From contig CM114272.1 of NCBI GenBank assembly GCA_050084515.1, positions 40,424,001-40,488,000 on the forward strand: a DNA stretch of 64,000 nucleotides. Direction: 5' to 3'. The position numbers and the translations under genes are program-made. This document shows positions 34,447-46,206 of the stretch, piece by piece (the stretch's first letter is position 1; every line of letters starts with the position of its first letter). The notes below the pieces were generated by a model. It was not told the DNA's origin, searched no databases, and saw only the letters and a list, made by a program, of their open reading frames with translations. The stretch comes from Blasia pusilla. Lineage: Eukaryota; Marchantiophyta; Marchantiopsida; Blasiales.

Positions 34447-36661
34447 ATGGAGTTGCCACCTCATGAAGACCATAGCTCTCACGAAAATCATGATGACGAA
34501 AGAGGGAAAGAACCCCTCGATACACCAACACCAGAGATCCCTCCGAAGGTGAACAAGAAGATGGTCTTGCAATTTGTCATGGAAGATGAATTGAAGGCGC
34601 ACTTGGATAGCGCCATTGATCCACAAGTTTTGAAAGAAGAGTTCAAGAAGTCGTGGCTGAAGTGGCCGGAGCGTGCAATTGTAGAATTTGCAAGGAAAGT
34701 GGAAGAGAATGACTAGACAAAGGATGGGGCTTTATTCAACGGCCTCCGAAAGTAGGAAGACCTCCCCAAGAGGAAGATGAAGTAAGTGAGCAGGGTATTT
34801 GTTCAACTCAAAGTCGCAGAGTTGATGAAGGATATGGAGGTCCAGTATGGCGATGTGGATGAGCGGTCTTTGAGAAGAGATAAGAGAACAAGAGAAGAAG
34901 ACAGTAGAACCCCACGAGCAAGAGTGGAAGCTTCATCATCACAAGCATCGTCACGCCATTGTCAGCAAGGTGGCTTGTCAAGGAGCCTTAGAGCCTTACT
35001 ATCTTCCTTGGATGGTCAAAGAAGAAATCGTCATGCTAAAGAATATATACAAGATGAGAGTGGAGATGAAGGGCGAGTACAGATGAGAGCGGAGGATAGA
35101 CGAGATGGTTTGAATAATCTCTATGTAGGTCATAGTACGAGCTTTGATGAGCCCAAAGAGAGTTGTAATCGCCCTATACATAGCGGTGCTCCTCCCCAAA
35201 CCTTTCGTGGGGAGAGTGCTCCGGATAATAGTAAGGTAATATCTCGTCTATCATAAATGGAGAGTTTAATAAAAATCCCCAACGCAATTTTGATTTGGCA
35301 GCGAAATTCAACGTTTTGAAGGGGTAGTATGAATAGCTATCTAAGGAGCACATCAGATTGAAGAAAGAGATGGAGAGGCTTTTGAATGAATCTATTGGCA
35401 AAGATGACCTCCATAGAAGGCAAAGAGTTGTAATGGTTGACAACACATAGCAGTGGAGGCGAGCATACAAGAACATCATGGCAAGATGACAACAAGAGAT
35501 GGATGAATTGTTGCGATGGAGAGCAAGAGGTAACGTGGGAGAACTCACCCCCGAGACAATCCTACTTGAGGGTCGTCTCATGAAGTAGGTTGATATGATC
35601 TTATTTCAACCTATCGAGTAGTTGTGGCCTCCAGCTTTACGCGCAGCATAAGACGATGTCATAAATCCAGACATTGCAAACTATGCCTTTGTGATGTTGG
35701 CACCAATGCCTCTTAATCCAAACAGACAAGTGCAAGATCTTCCGGATTGGAGGAAGGCAATTGTAGTATGTGAAGGAGGGGCCCTCCTGCCAAACAACTG
35801 GCCCAAATGCATGATCTGCTTCAAACCCATTGCGGCAAAAGGTTGCTACATGACAGGCACATGTAATGCTTGTTATTGGCATCCATATTTTCTTCAAAAG
35901 GCCATGCTACTATCTCACAAGTGTCCAACTTGTAGACAAGCTTGGTCAAGAAGACTCTATCACCTTTTCGGCATGTCTTTCCGTGCTCATGATGGCAATG
36001 CACTACCCACTTATCGAAAATTGACCCAAGAGCAAGAAAATTTAAGTTTGAGTTTGGGACATCATAGCCCCGATCAAACTATAACCCAAAAATGAACATA
36101 GACGAGGTGGTTCAAGTAGAAATCCCTCGCCAGCGGAGGATTGATCGGGCACTGCGATCGTGGTTGGTCCGCTTCATTGACATGTACGATCGAGGAGAGC
36201 TCATCCACGGAACAACCATTGATCTCCAAAATCGAGAGGCGGAAAACTTCTTCTTTGCTCAAGGGTTGAATTCACAAGAAGTTTGCGACGTCCTCGACAA
36301 CTTGTGCTAAACCATGATCAAAATCCATTAATGGATGAGCTTGTTTTGAGGAGACTTGAATTGATCTTGCTAGCTTTCTTATGGCAAGATATTCCTCAAA
36401 GGTCTGAAGGCGGATATCCTCCAATTTACTATTACCCTCGTCGAATGCAAGAGGAACTCTTTGGATTCTTTGAGAGAGAGTGGGAGATGTTTCGAACACA
36501 GCCAACACAAGAAACTAATTATGGTGAAGCTGATGTTGAGTTGGGAAAGGACTAGTCCTGGTGGAAGTGGGATGCGCGTAACGAGAGCTACGGGAAGAGG
36601 AGGAAGAAATGGTGAGACGTCGACACGGGTGTTGCATATATCGGATGATGAATCATATTAG
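34447..36661 (+). pseudogene. Decayed coding region with a RING-like zinc finger
   Basis: Successive plus-strand frames (34396-34716, 34786-35256, 35691-36095, 36092-36310, 36283-36555, 36461-36661) look like one protein of about 700 residues broken by stops and frameshifts. It starts acidic (MELPPHEDHSSHENHDDERG), passes through a basic Ser-rich and then a coiled-coil-like part, and reaches CMICFKPIAAKGCYMTGTC and SHKCPTCRQAW, a RING-like finger. One expected ligand in the middle (HPYF where HxxC would be usual) is missing. The end is Gly/Arg-rich (RATGRGGRNG) with an acidic tail ISDDESY. RING fingers usually mark E3 ubiquitin ligases. The family was not otherwise recognised and may be a multicopy, transposon-borne gene. 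Confidence 0.5.
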
Positions 36662-37433
36662 AGGGAATGAGTTGATATTTTTATCTTTGTAATGTACATA
36701 AGTATTAGATTCCTCTCAATCCAGATGTTTTGTGGGGTACTCCTTGTTTGTTGTAAAACATTTTCAAAAAAATTCAAAATATTCCACTAAGGAAACTTGT
36801 GAATGTGAGCCGATTACGAATGTTGTCCATGAAGTGAGTTCATGAAATGGATGAAATTTTCTCTTGGGTTATTAATCCTTGAATAAGATGGAAGGTACCA
36901 TAATTGAATGATTTGTTTGATATAATTTTTTTATTACTAGCTCTTGAAAAATTACTAACTCATCAAAATAAATGATTTTCTTTTATTTATTGAAAGATGG
37001 GGATTGGAAAAGGGATGATTTTTTTTTCCAAAATTAATGAAGAAAAATGTACGTTTGAATTGAATTGTAAGGAAAATAATTTATGAATTTTTTTAGTGAC
37101 CAATATTGTATGGGATAGAATTTGAAAGGGACTGGGTAGAATAGAAAACCAAATAGCTTATTAATTCATTTTTATTTAATAATATAATAGATGAATATAA
37201 AGATTACTAAGTTTGTATAAATTTGAAAATATTAGATAAAAAAAATTTAGACCTTGATTCATATGTAATGGAAAGGGAAATTGAATGTTAATAGAGAATG
37301 AATAGATTTGGTTCGAATTTTATGGAAGGATGAATTTACTCTAGGGAGTAGGATATCATTTATATTTGATTCCAGGAGTGTAATTACTTACAAGAATGAA
37401 ATGTAAAAAATCTTCTAACATTCTATAGAATAG
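36662..37433. other. AT-rich spacer
   Basis: Very AT-rich with many poly-A and poly-T runs; no gene or repeat family recognised before the satellite starts. Confidence 0.5.
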
Positions 37434-40400
37434 TGCATATGGTCCCCAAGTAACATCTATCACTCTAGCAAAGCCTCATCCCAAATTAAGTTTAAAATGA
37501 CCTTTTGGACCCGAAGTAGATAACCTTGAATGAAAAAAAAAGTCTTTAACCGGACATCTTGTCCAACGTTTCCATCTTGAGCTAAAATTTAGCCCACATG
37601 GTCTTCAAGGTGCATCTAGCACTCTTGCCAAGTTTAAACCCAAATGGAGTTAGGACCACAAGCTCAAAAAGTGGCAAGTCCATTTTGGACCCGAACCATC
37701 GGACCTTCTATCAAAATTAGATTTTTTTCATTTTTCATCTTGTCCAACTTTCACATTTTGAACTTAAATTTGTCCCAAGTGTTCCCCAAGGTGCATGTTA
37801 AACTCTGGTAAATTTTCATGCAAAATGGAGTTGTGAGAAAAAGCCCAAAAATTACTAACTCTTTTTTGGACTCGAACCATGAAACCTTCTATGAAAAAAT
37901 GGTTTTTTCATTTTTCATCGTGTCCAACTTTGTCATCTTCAGCTGAAATTTGGCCAAGATGGGCCCCAAGGTGCATCTAGCACTCTTGACAAGTTTCAAG
38001 AAAAATGAAGTTGTGAGAAAAAACTAAAAAAATACCAACTCCTTTTTGCACCCGAACCATTAAAACTTAAATGAAAAGGTCTTATGATTTTTCACCTTCT
38101 CCACCTTTCTCATCTTGAGGTGAAATTTGGCCCACATGGTCTCCAAGGTGCATCTAGGAGTCTATCAAATTTTCATGCAAAATGGAGATGTGATCAAAAG
38201 CTCGAAAATTACGAGCTCTTTGTTGGACGTTGACCATTAAACCTCCGATGAAAATAAGATCTTCTGATTTTTGACCTTGTCCACCTTTCTCAACTTGAGG
38301 TGAAATTTGGCCCTCATGGTCTCCAAGGTTCATCTAGAAATCTTCCCAATTTTCAAGCAAAACGGAGTTGGAACCACAAGCTCAAAATTTGGCAAGTCCT
38401 TTTTGGACCCGAAACCGTTAGACCTTCTATAAAAGTAAGGTTTTTTCATTTTTCATCTTGTCCAACTTTGTCATATTGAAATTAAATTTGGCCCACATGG
38501 TCTCCAAGGTGCATCTAGGAGTCTTGCAAAATTTCATGCAAAATGGAGTCGGGACCACAAGCTCAAAATTTGGAAAGTCCTTTTTGGACCCAGGCTAGCC
38601 GACCTTCTATCAAAATAAGGTTTTTTTATTTTTTCATCTCGTCCAAATCTTTCATCTTGGGCTGAAATTTGGCCCATATGGTCCCCATGGTTCATATTGA
38701 ACTCTTGCCAGATTTCAGTGAAAATGAAGGTGTGAGAGAAAACTCAAAAATTACTTCCTCTTTTTTTTACCCAAACCATTAAAGCTTGAATGAAAAGAAG
38801 GTCTTATGCTTTTTCCCCTTGTCCACATTCCTCATCTTGAGGTGACATTTGGCCCACATGGTCTCCAAGGTGCATCTAGCAGTCTTTCTATTTTTTTTAT
38901 ACAAAATAGAGTTGGGAGCAAAAGCTCAAAAATTGTTAACTCCTTTTTGGACGCGAACCATTAGACCTTCTATCAAAATAAGTTTTTTCCATTTTTCATC
39001 TAGAGCTGAAATTTGGCAAACATGGTCCCCAAGGTGCATCTAGCACTCCTTTCAAGAAAAATGGAGTTATGAGCAAAAGCTCAAAAATTACTAATTCCTT
39101 TTTGGACCCGAACCATTAAACCTTCTATGAAAAATTAGTTTTTTCATTTTTCATCTTGTCCAAGTTTGTCATCTTCAGCTGCAATTTGGCCCACATGGTC
39201 CCTAGGATGCATGTTACAATCCTGGAAAGTTTCAGGAAAAATGGAGATATGAGAAAAATCTCAAAAATTATTAACTCCTTTTTGGACCCGAACCATCAAA
39301 CCTTCTATCAGAATAAGGTTTTTTTCATGTTTTATCTTGTCCAACTTTGTCATCTTGAGCTGCAATTTGTCCAACATAGTCCACAAGGTGACCCTAGCAC
39401 TCTTTCCAAGTTTTAGGCAAAATAAAGTTGTGAGCAAAAGCTCAAAAATTTCTAACTCCTTTTTGGACCCGAACCATTAGACCTCCTACCAAAATAAGGT
39501 TTTTTCATTTTTCATCTTGTCCAACTTAGTCATCTTGAGCTGCAATTTGGCCAACATGGTCCCCAAGGTGCATCTAGCATTCTTGCTAGGTTTCACGCAA
39601 AATGAAGTTGTGAGTAAAAGCTCAAAAATTACAAACTCCTTTTTGGACCCGAACCATCACACCTTTTACCAATATAAGATTTATTTATTTTTTCATCTTA
39701 CCCAACTTTGTCATCTTGAGTTGCAATTTGACCAACATGGTCCCCAAGATGCATCTAGAACTCTTGCTAGGTTTCACCCAAAATGAAGTTATGAGCAAAA
39801 GCTGAAATATTACTAACTCCTTTTTGGGCCCGAACCATCAGACCTTTTACCACTATAAGGTTTTTTCATTTTTCATCTTGTCCAACTTTTTCATCTTGAG
39901 CTGAAATTTGACCAACATGGTCCCCAAGATGCATCTAGCACTCTCACCAAATTTAAGGCAAAATGAAGTTGTGAGCAAAAGCTCAAAAATTATTAACTCC
40001 TTTTTGGACCCGAACCATTAGACCTCCTACCAAAATAAGGTGTTTTCATTTTTCATCTTGTCCAACTTTCTCATATTGAGCTAAAATTTGGCCAACATGG
40101 TCCCCAAGGTGCATCTAGAACTCTTTTGAGGTTTCACAAAAAATGAAGTTGTGAGCAAAAGCTCAAAAATTACTAACTCCTTTTTGGACCTGAACCATCA
40201 TACCTTCTACCAAAATAAGGTTTTTTCATTTTTCATCTTGTCCAAATTTGGCATCTTGAGTTGAAATTCGGTCAACATGGTCCCCAAGATGACCCTAGCA
40301 CTCTTGCCAAGTTTCAGGCAAAATTAAGTTGTGAGAAAAAGCTAAAAAATTACTAACTCCTTTTTTTGACACGACCATTAGACCTTCTATCAAAATAAGG

Positions 40401-41446
40401 TTTTTTCATTTTTCATTTTGTCCAACTTTCTCATCTTGAGCTGAAATTTGGCCAACATTGTCCCCAAGGTGCATCTAGCACTCTTGCCAGGTTTCACGCA
40501 AAATGAAGTTGTGAGCAAAAGCTAAAAAATTACTAACTCCTTTTTGGACTTGAACCATTACACGTTCTATCAAAATAAGGTTTTTTCATTTTTCATCTTG
40601 TCCAACTTTGTCATTTTGAGCTGAAATTTGGCCGAAATGGTCCCCAAGATGACCCTAGCACTATTGCCAAGTTTTAGGAAAAATGAAGTTGTGAGCAAAA
40701 GCTCAAAAATTACTAACTCCTTTTTGGACCCGAACCATCACACCTTCTACCAAAATAAGGTTTTTCCATTTTCCATCTTGTCCAACTTTGTCATCTTGAG
40801 TTGAAATTTGGCCAACATGGTCCTCAAGGTGACCCTAGCACTCTTACCAAGTTTGAGGAAAAATGAAGTTGTGAGCAAAAGCTCAAAAATTTCTATCTCC
40901 TTTTTGGACCTGAACAATCAGACCTCCTACCAAAATAATATTTTTTCATTTTTCATCTTGTCCAACTTTGTCATCTTGAGCTGAAATTTGGCCAACATGG
41001 TCCCAAAGGTGACCCTAGTACTCTTGCCAAGTTTCAAGAAAAATAGAGTTGTCAAAAAAATCTCAAAAATTACTTACTCCTTTTTGGACCTGAACCATCA
41101 CACCTTCTATCAAAATAAGGTTTTTTCATTTTTCATCTTGTCCAACTTTGGCATCTTGAGCTGAAATTTGGCCAACATGGTCCGCAAGAGTGACCGTAGC
41201 ACTCTTGCCAAGTTTTAAGTAAAACGAAGTTGTGAGTAAAAGCTCAAAATTTTCTAACTCCATTTTTTAGACCCAAACCACTAGACCTTTTACCAAAATA
41301 ATATTTTTTTATTTTTCATTTTGTCCAAATTTGTTTTATTGAGCTGAAATTAGGCCAATATGGTCCCCAAGATGACTCTAGCATGCTTGCCAAGTTTCAT
41401 AAAAAATAGAGTTGTGAGCGAAAGCTCAAAAATTACTAACTCCTAC
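37434..41446. repeat. 180-bp satellite array, about 22 monomers
   Basis: Landmarks such as TTTTTGGACCCGAACCAT, CATCTTGTCCAACTTTGTCA, ACATGGTCCCCAAG and AAGTTGTGAGCAAAAGC recur every 180 bases, for example at 39878, 40058, 40238, 40418, 40598, 40778, 40958 and 41138. Monomers left of about 39000 differ more and include small indels; one near 38990 lacks the TGTCCAACTTT block. From 39300 on they are regular. Because 180 is a multiple of three, frames stay open across monomers (such as 39156-39416), but these are not genes. The length is typical of plant centromeric or heterochromatic satellites. A further partial monomer lies at 1-121. Confidence 0.95.
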
Positions 41447-41566
41447 TGGTACAACAATCTGAGGGTTGTAGGTCGTGTTAGGAGAAGTGCTGAGCAGATT
41501 GGATTTGCTTGAAGTCCTCCATTGTTGCTCTCCTTTGTGCTCTTGAATCCAATGTTCAAGAAAAAT
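41446..41566 (-). repeat. Duplicated piece of the hAT transposase tail
   Basis: This piece (around GGGTTGTAGGTCGTGTTAGG and GAAGTCCTCC) repeats 41935-42060 with scattered differences. It abuts the last satellite monomer at a shared CTAACTCCT, so satellite and hAT tail appear to have been joined through that short homology. Confidence 0.75.
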
Positions 41567-41715
41567 GACATTCTTATAATAGTCAACACAAAACAAGTTT
41601 GCTACAACTATCTACTAATCTGTCTTACTAAATTTTGTAATTTCTCTTCTAGTCTAGGTCTATGGTTAGGTCCGGTGGATTAAGAATGTAAGCGATAATT
41701 TGGCGGCTCAATAGT

Positions 41716-44270
41716 TCAAAGTTGGGTGGATCGGCGATGAGTTCCTATTGCAATTTCATCATCGGAGGAAATGTATGAACTATCTATGCCATGATTGATG
41801 GATTGAGAGTTTGGAACCATAGGTATGAGAACATCATTATCATAAGGCTCATCAACTAACTCCACCGTTTCAGCACTCAAAGATTGTGGAGGAGTATCCT
41901 GCATAGGTTCACTAGACTCGGTGGAATAATTCTAAACTCCTAGTGGTGCAAAAATTTGAGGGTCGTAGATCGTGTTAGGAGAAGTGCTGGGCAGATTGGC
42001 TTCGCTTGAAGTCCTCCGTTGTTGCTCTTCTTGGTGCTCTTGAATCCAATGTTCCATTTCAACATCATCTTCATCTCTTCCAAGCCCCTCGAAATCAAAA
42101 TTTTTAGTGTTGCCGATAGGAGTATCCTCTCCCCCTTTGATGCCATGAATTCCATATATCACATCCACCTCCTCTAGGTCCTCATCTTGCAAGTCAAGGT
42201 TATCTTCATGATTACCATCACGATTTCTTGCATGCAAGCTAGATTCATGGCCATCTTCTACTACCCTTCTAGCTTGTTCTTGTCCATCCCTTTGTGAAAA
42301 GTATTTCTTGTACAAGAGCCCTTGTCTTGATTTCCGAGAAACACCCTTATCTCCAAACCTTGAGTTTTTGTAGATGTAAACCAAATCCCTCGCATGCTCG
42401 TTGGTCAATTTATTCCTATGATTGTTGTGGATGAAACCATAACTACTCCAATTTCTCTCCGCTGAAGAAGATGAAACCACTTGTGCTAATATGGACTTAG
42501 CCATAGAGCGCAATGTTGGTGCACCTTGACCGTGCATGCTCCACCAATCAAAGGGACTAAGTGAATCAACAACTTCCCTACCAAATTCAACCACAAATAT
42601 TTCCTGATGGTTCCCACTGTTGCCCAACTCTCGCAAGCAAGTTGCCACATAAGAATTAGCCTCGATGATATTGAGGCCATGCACCCATGTTGCATAAAGT
42701 TTCAGATATTTTTTGAAATCTCTCATGCACTCAATATTTGAAGTGATGTCTTTACCATTATCAAGAAGATTGTAAGAGGCAAGAATGTAGCCTATTACAT
42801 GTAACTTGTTGTGGATAAGTGGACACGGCCTAGAAATAACACCGACCATCTCTATAGCTCTAGAGATTGTGACAAAATAACCGTGATGCCTTCCGCCCAC
42901 AACGGGCCATGGAGTTATAGGAAATGAACAAGTCTCTTCCATAATCTAAAAAATACGATGATGAATACGCCCAGTCATTGCTTTATGACCATCACAATCT
43001 CTCAGCAGACTAATAGTTGGTTGAGCCGCAGCAAACAACTCCTCACCCTCCATCCAAAAATTGTGATTGGCCACACTAGTCTCAATCTCTCGTGCCTTCT
43101 CCCTTTGCCTCGCATCCTTGCCATGGAAATACTCCCTAAAAGCATTGGTGGCAACCATGGCGTGGAACGCCTCCCTCAATTCTAAGACGCGTCCCAACAT
43201 GATAAAATTTGTCGCAAAGCGTGTATTTGCAAGAAACAACAATCATCTCTTCATTGGATTGATTTCCATAAATTTGGCCATCACCCAAGTTCTAGTCTTC
43301 ACAAATACTACCATCTCACGAGCTTGTGCAAAAATCCTGTCCACCCAAGGCCATTTATCCTACTCTTGGCAGACTAGATCAAGAGAATGTGATACACATC
43401 CACCCCAAAGAATATGAGGGAACTTTGCGTTGATAAGTTTCCCTACTGCTCGCTCATTGCTAGCATTGTCTGTCACAAGTTGCAACACATTCCCTGGATC
43501 GATGCACATGATAATCCTCTCTATGTGAGCTGCCAACCATTTTTTCGTTTGGAATTTTCCTTTGGTGTCTACCGACTCAATCATGACCTCACCTTGTGGA
43601 CAGGAGACCATTATGTTCACTAAAGACTCACTCCTCATATTGGTCCAAGAATCCGTTACGATCGTGGCCCCCAAACGCAAATTGTCCAATATGCCATCAA
43701 CTTTTTCCTTCACCTTCCTCATATATTTCTCAAGTAGGATGGTGCGCAACAAATGGTAAGTAGGATCTGAGTAACCCTTCATCTTTGTTGTTGCCAACAT
43801 TGCTTTTTTGAAAGCATCTTGCCATACTACGTTGAATGGTATTCCACATTCATAGAAACACTTCGCCCACATGTTATTCGCAACTTCTATTCCTTGGATG
43901 TTGAAAGAATCCATCAGATCAGCTTTCTTTTTCCTAGAACTACTACCCCTTCGAATGGGCCCGACAACTCCTCTGCATTCCTCGAGACTGTCACTCAGTG
44001 GCATGTCCGCAACCCCATCAATATTTTGTAAAACATAAACACTATTTCTTATTTGTTGCAAACCTATTTGTAATGGAGTCGTCTCTTCCACTTCACTTGA
44101 AGGTCTCGCTTCCCTTCTTTGTCCATTTGCCATTAGTACTCTGTTTCGGAGAACTTGTTGCATGCTGGAAGGGACCTTCACACATAATTTGGCATGATGG
44201 ATATCCTTATTTCCATCCTTTTGTCTTTCGTCTATCTCATGTACAATGCTCCACCATCCGCGTGCTATGA
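41716..44270 (-). pseudogene. hAT transposase with few in-frame stops
   Basis: All parts share one minus-strand frame. They carry a weak zinc-finger-like start (HHAKLCVKVPSSM), a DUF659-type core (LGATIVTDSWTNMRSESLVN, VLQLVTDNASNERAVGKLI, LWGGCVSHSLDLV) and the hAT dimerisation domain (FDWWSMHGQGAPTLRSMAK, SSSSAERNWSSYGFIHN, NEHARDLVYIYKN). The aspartates of VTDSW and VTDNASN are catalytic candidates. In-frame stops lie at about 43360, 43243, 42946 and 41932; otherwise the roughly 820-codon frame is open, so the copy is fairly young. The acidic tail after the dimerisation domain is Glu/Asp-rich. hAT elements move by cut and paste with 8-bp target duplications; TIRs were not located. Confidence 0.88.
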
Positions 44271-44666
44271 TATATTTTCATAGAATAGGAACAATACTTG
44301 CATTGCCATCAACTTGATGTTCCACCTTCCAACTGTACTTCTTCCCAATGTTCCTTCACAATTTGTAAAAGTTCTCTGGCTTTGGTCATGACTACATGCA
44401 CTCACTAACCCCACTCAACAATATTTGGAAAATTTGCAACAATTTACTATGTCAATATTAGTATATATTGAGCAATAAAATGTATGTAGATTACACCAAA
44501 TATTATCCGTAAATGCTCCAATAACAAAACTTGGAACACTCACTCTAAACAAGAAAGATCAATATTCTAACCTAGATAACTGAAATACCTTTAGTATAAG
44601 GGTTATCTAGTGGCAAAAAATATTCTCATTTATCAAGTTCAGCTATCTATGGAGGAAAAAAAACTT

Positions 44667-44670
<4 letters not shown>

Positions 44671-44740
<70 letters not shown>
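44671..44740. repeat. (GA)35 microsatellite
   Basis: An uninterrupted GA dinucleotide run of 70 bases. The Ser/Leu repeat frame read from its complement is an artefact. GA runs are often polymorphic and may bind GAGA-type factors in plants. Confidence 0.98.
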
Positions 44741-44744
<4 letters not shown>

Positions 44745-45165
44745 GTTAGTTGAAGGGAGGAATGAGATTGTGAGGGTATACAAAAAATGAGCAAGTTTAT
44801 ATAGGGGAGGATGGAAGGAAACAAATGAACCCTTCTAACTCCCCAAATCATCTACCCGTACTTAAATTGATTACTAAACCATCTGTATTAATTTTTTTTA
44901 ATAAACCTATTTTTATTTTCCTTTTAGATTCCTTCTTGACCTAGTTTAAATTTATAACAAACCTATTTTGCAATACAACCACCCTATTCAAATCTATTTT
45001 AATATTTTCATTCCTTTCTCCACCACTAGGATCCCAAATTCATCAATTACTCTTATTTCTAACTAACCTATATTCTCCTACAACAACCCTATTCCAACCT
45101 CTCAAACCGTCAATCACCCAAACCATAATAGTGACACAATTTATTTAATACCTCACTAAAATCAT
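44741..45165. other. AT-rich spacer
   Basis: No gene recognised. Base composition changes sharply at about 45166, where the GC-rich minisatellite starts. Confidence 0.5.
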
Positions 45166-46060
45166 AGGGCCCGCCCACAAGCCCTGGCTCGCACGGCTTG
45201 CAAGAAGCCCATGCGCGGCGTTGTGCCCTAGCCCGCAAGCAACCCGCACGAATGCTCTGCGCGGGCTACGAGCCCACAGTGCGGGCCATCCGTGGGCTCT
45301 TTGGCCCACAAGCACGCTAAGCGGACCGCATGCAAGCTCCAGGGCCAGCGCAGCGCCCGCACTATGGGCCTTGGAATCCGCGCGCAGGCTTTGCACGGGC
45401 TCCAGGGCCTGCACACAAGCCCTTGTCGTAGCCTGCACCCGGGCTACCTACGTGCAGGCTACGATACGGGCAAGCTACGTGCAGGCTACGACATGGGCTC
45501 CCATGCTCGTAAGCAGCCCACACTGAGCCGCTTGAGGGGTTGGCGGCCGCCGACATAGCCCGCAACTATCCTGCGCACAAGCTCAAAGACCCGCATGCGA
45601 GCCCGCATCGGCTCCCATACGCCCAATCAGCTTGCACGCGGGCTCGGCGACCTACGACCTAGCCTACAGCTGGGGTCCAAGGCCTGCAATGAGCCCTTGC
45701 ATGGGCTCGGCGGCCTGCACCCTAGCACGCATGCGGGCTACTAGGCCCGCAAGCAGCCCGTGCGCGGGCTCTAGGGCCCGCAAATTAGCCTGCCTGGGGG
45801 CTCGGCGGCCGGCAAGCAGCCCAGGCATGGGCTTTAGGGCCCGCACCCTAGACCGCGACCCAGCCTGCGTGCGGGCTTCATGGCCTGCACCTAGCCCGCA
45901 AGCGGGCTCGGCGGCCCGCAAGCAGCCGGCGCGCGGGCTTCATGACTTGCACCCTAGCCTGCACGTCGCACTCGCTTGCAGCATGCGTCGCGACTTAGGC
46001 CCGTACCCTTCATCAGAGCCCGCATGGTTGGCCCGCAAGTGGAGCCCGAGTAGTCGATCT
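45166..46060. repeat. GC-rich minisatellite of about 31-bp palindromic units
   Basis: From about 45640 to 45960 the sequence falls into units of 31-32 bases that begin GGGCTC or GGGCTT and contain GGCCCGCAAGCAGCCC or GGCCTGCACCCTAGCC. The ends GGGCT and AGCCC make each unit partly self-complementary. The left part (45166-45640) has the same words in less regular form. The block is far more GC-rich than its surroundings. The Ala/Arg/Gly-rich frames read from it on both strands are repeat artefacts. Confidence 0.85.
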
Positions 46061-46206
46061 GGACGCCACAAAAACCGGTGCCCACTGTTCCATGTCCCTG
46101 GTCATGTCCGGACATGTTCGTCCCATGGACGGGCTTGTCCATTTTTGTACAACCTTGGTTCAAATCCCATCGCCCGCACTTACTCATTGAAGTTAAGCTC
46201 CATGAA
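46061..46206. other. Junction sequence between minisatellite and copy C
   Basis: Short unassigned stretch. It contains CCTTGGTTCAAATCCCATC, which looks like a tRNA T-arm, but no matching acceptor or anticodon stem was found. Confidence 0.3.

Noticed and set aside
38849-39786. Open frames in the satellite as protein-coding genes
   Set aside because: They arise because the 180-bp period is divisible by three; the same peptide repeats per monomer and no gene structure is seen.
37434-41446. CRISPR-like array
   Set aside because: The repeats are contiguous diverged satellite monomers with no unique spacers, in a eukaryotic context.
44666-44851. Ser/Leu repeat protein
   Set aside because: Reading of the (GA)35 microsatellite complement.
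46146-46180. tRNA gene suggested by GGTTCAAATCCC
   Set aside because: The T-arm-like word is not accompanied by a pairing acceptor stem, D-arm or anticodon arm in the 80 bases upstream.
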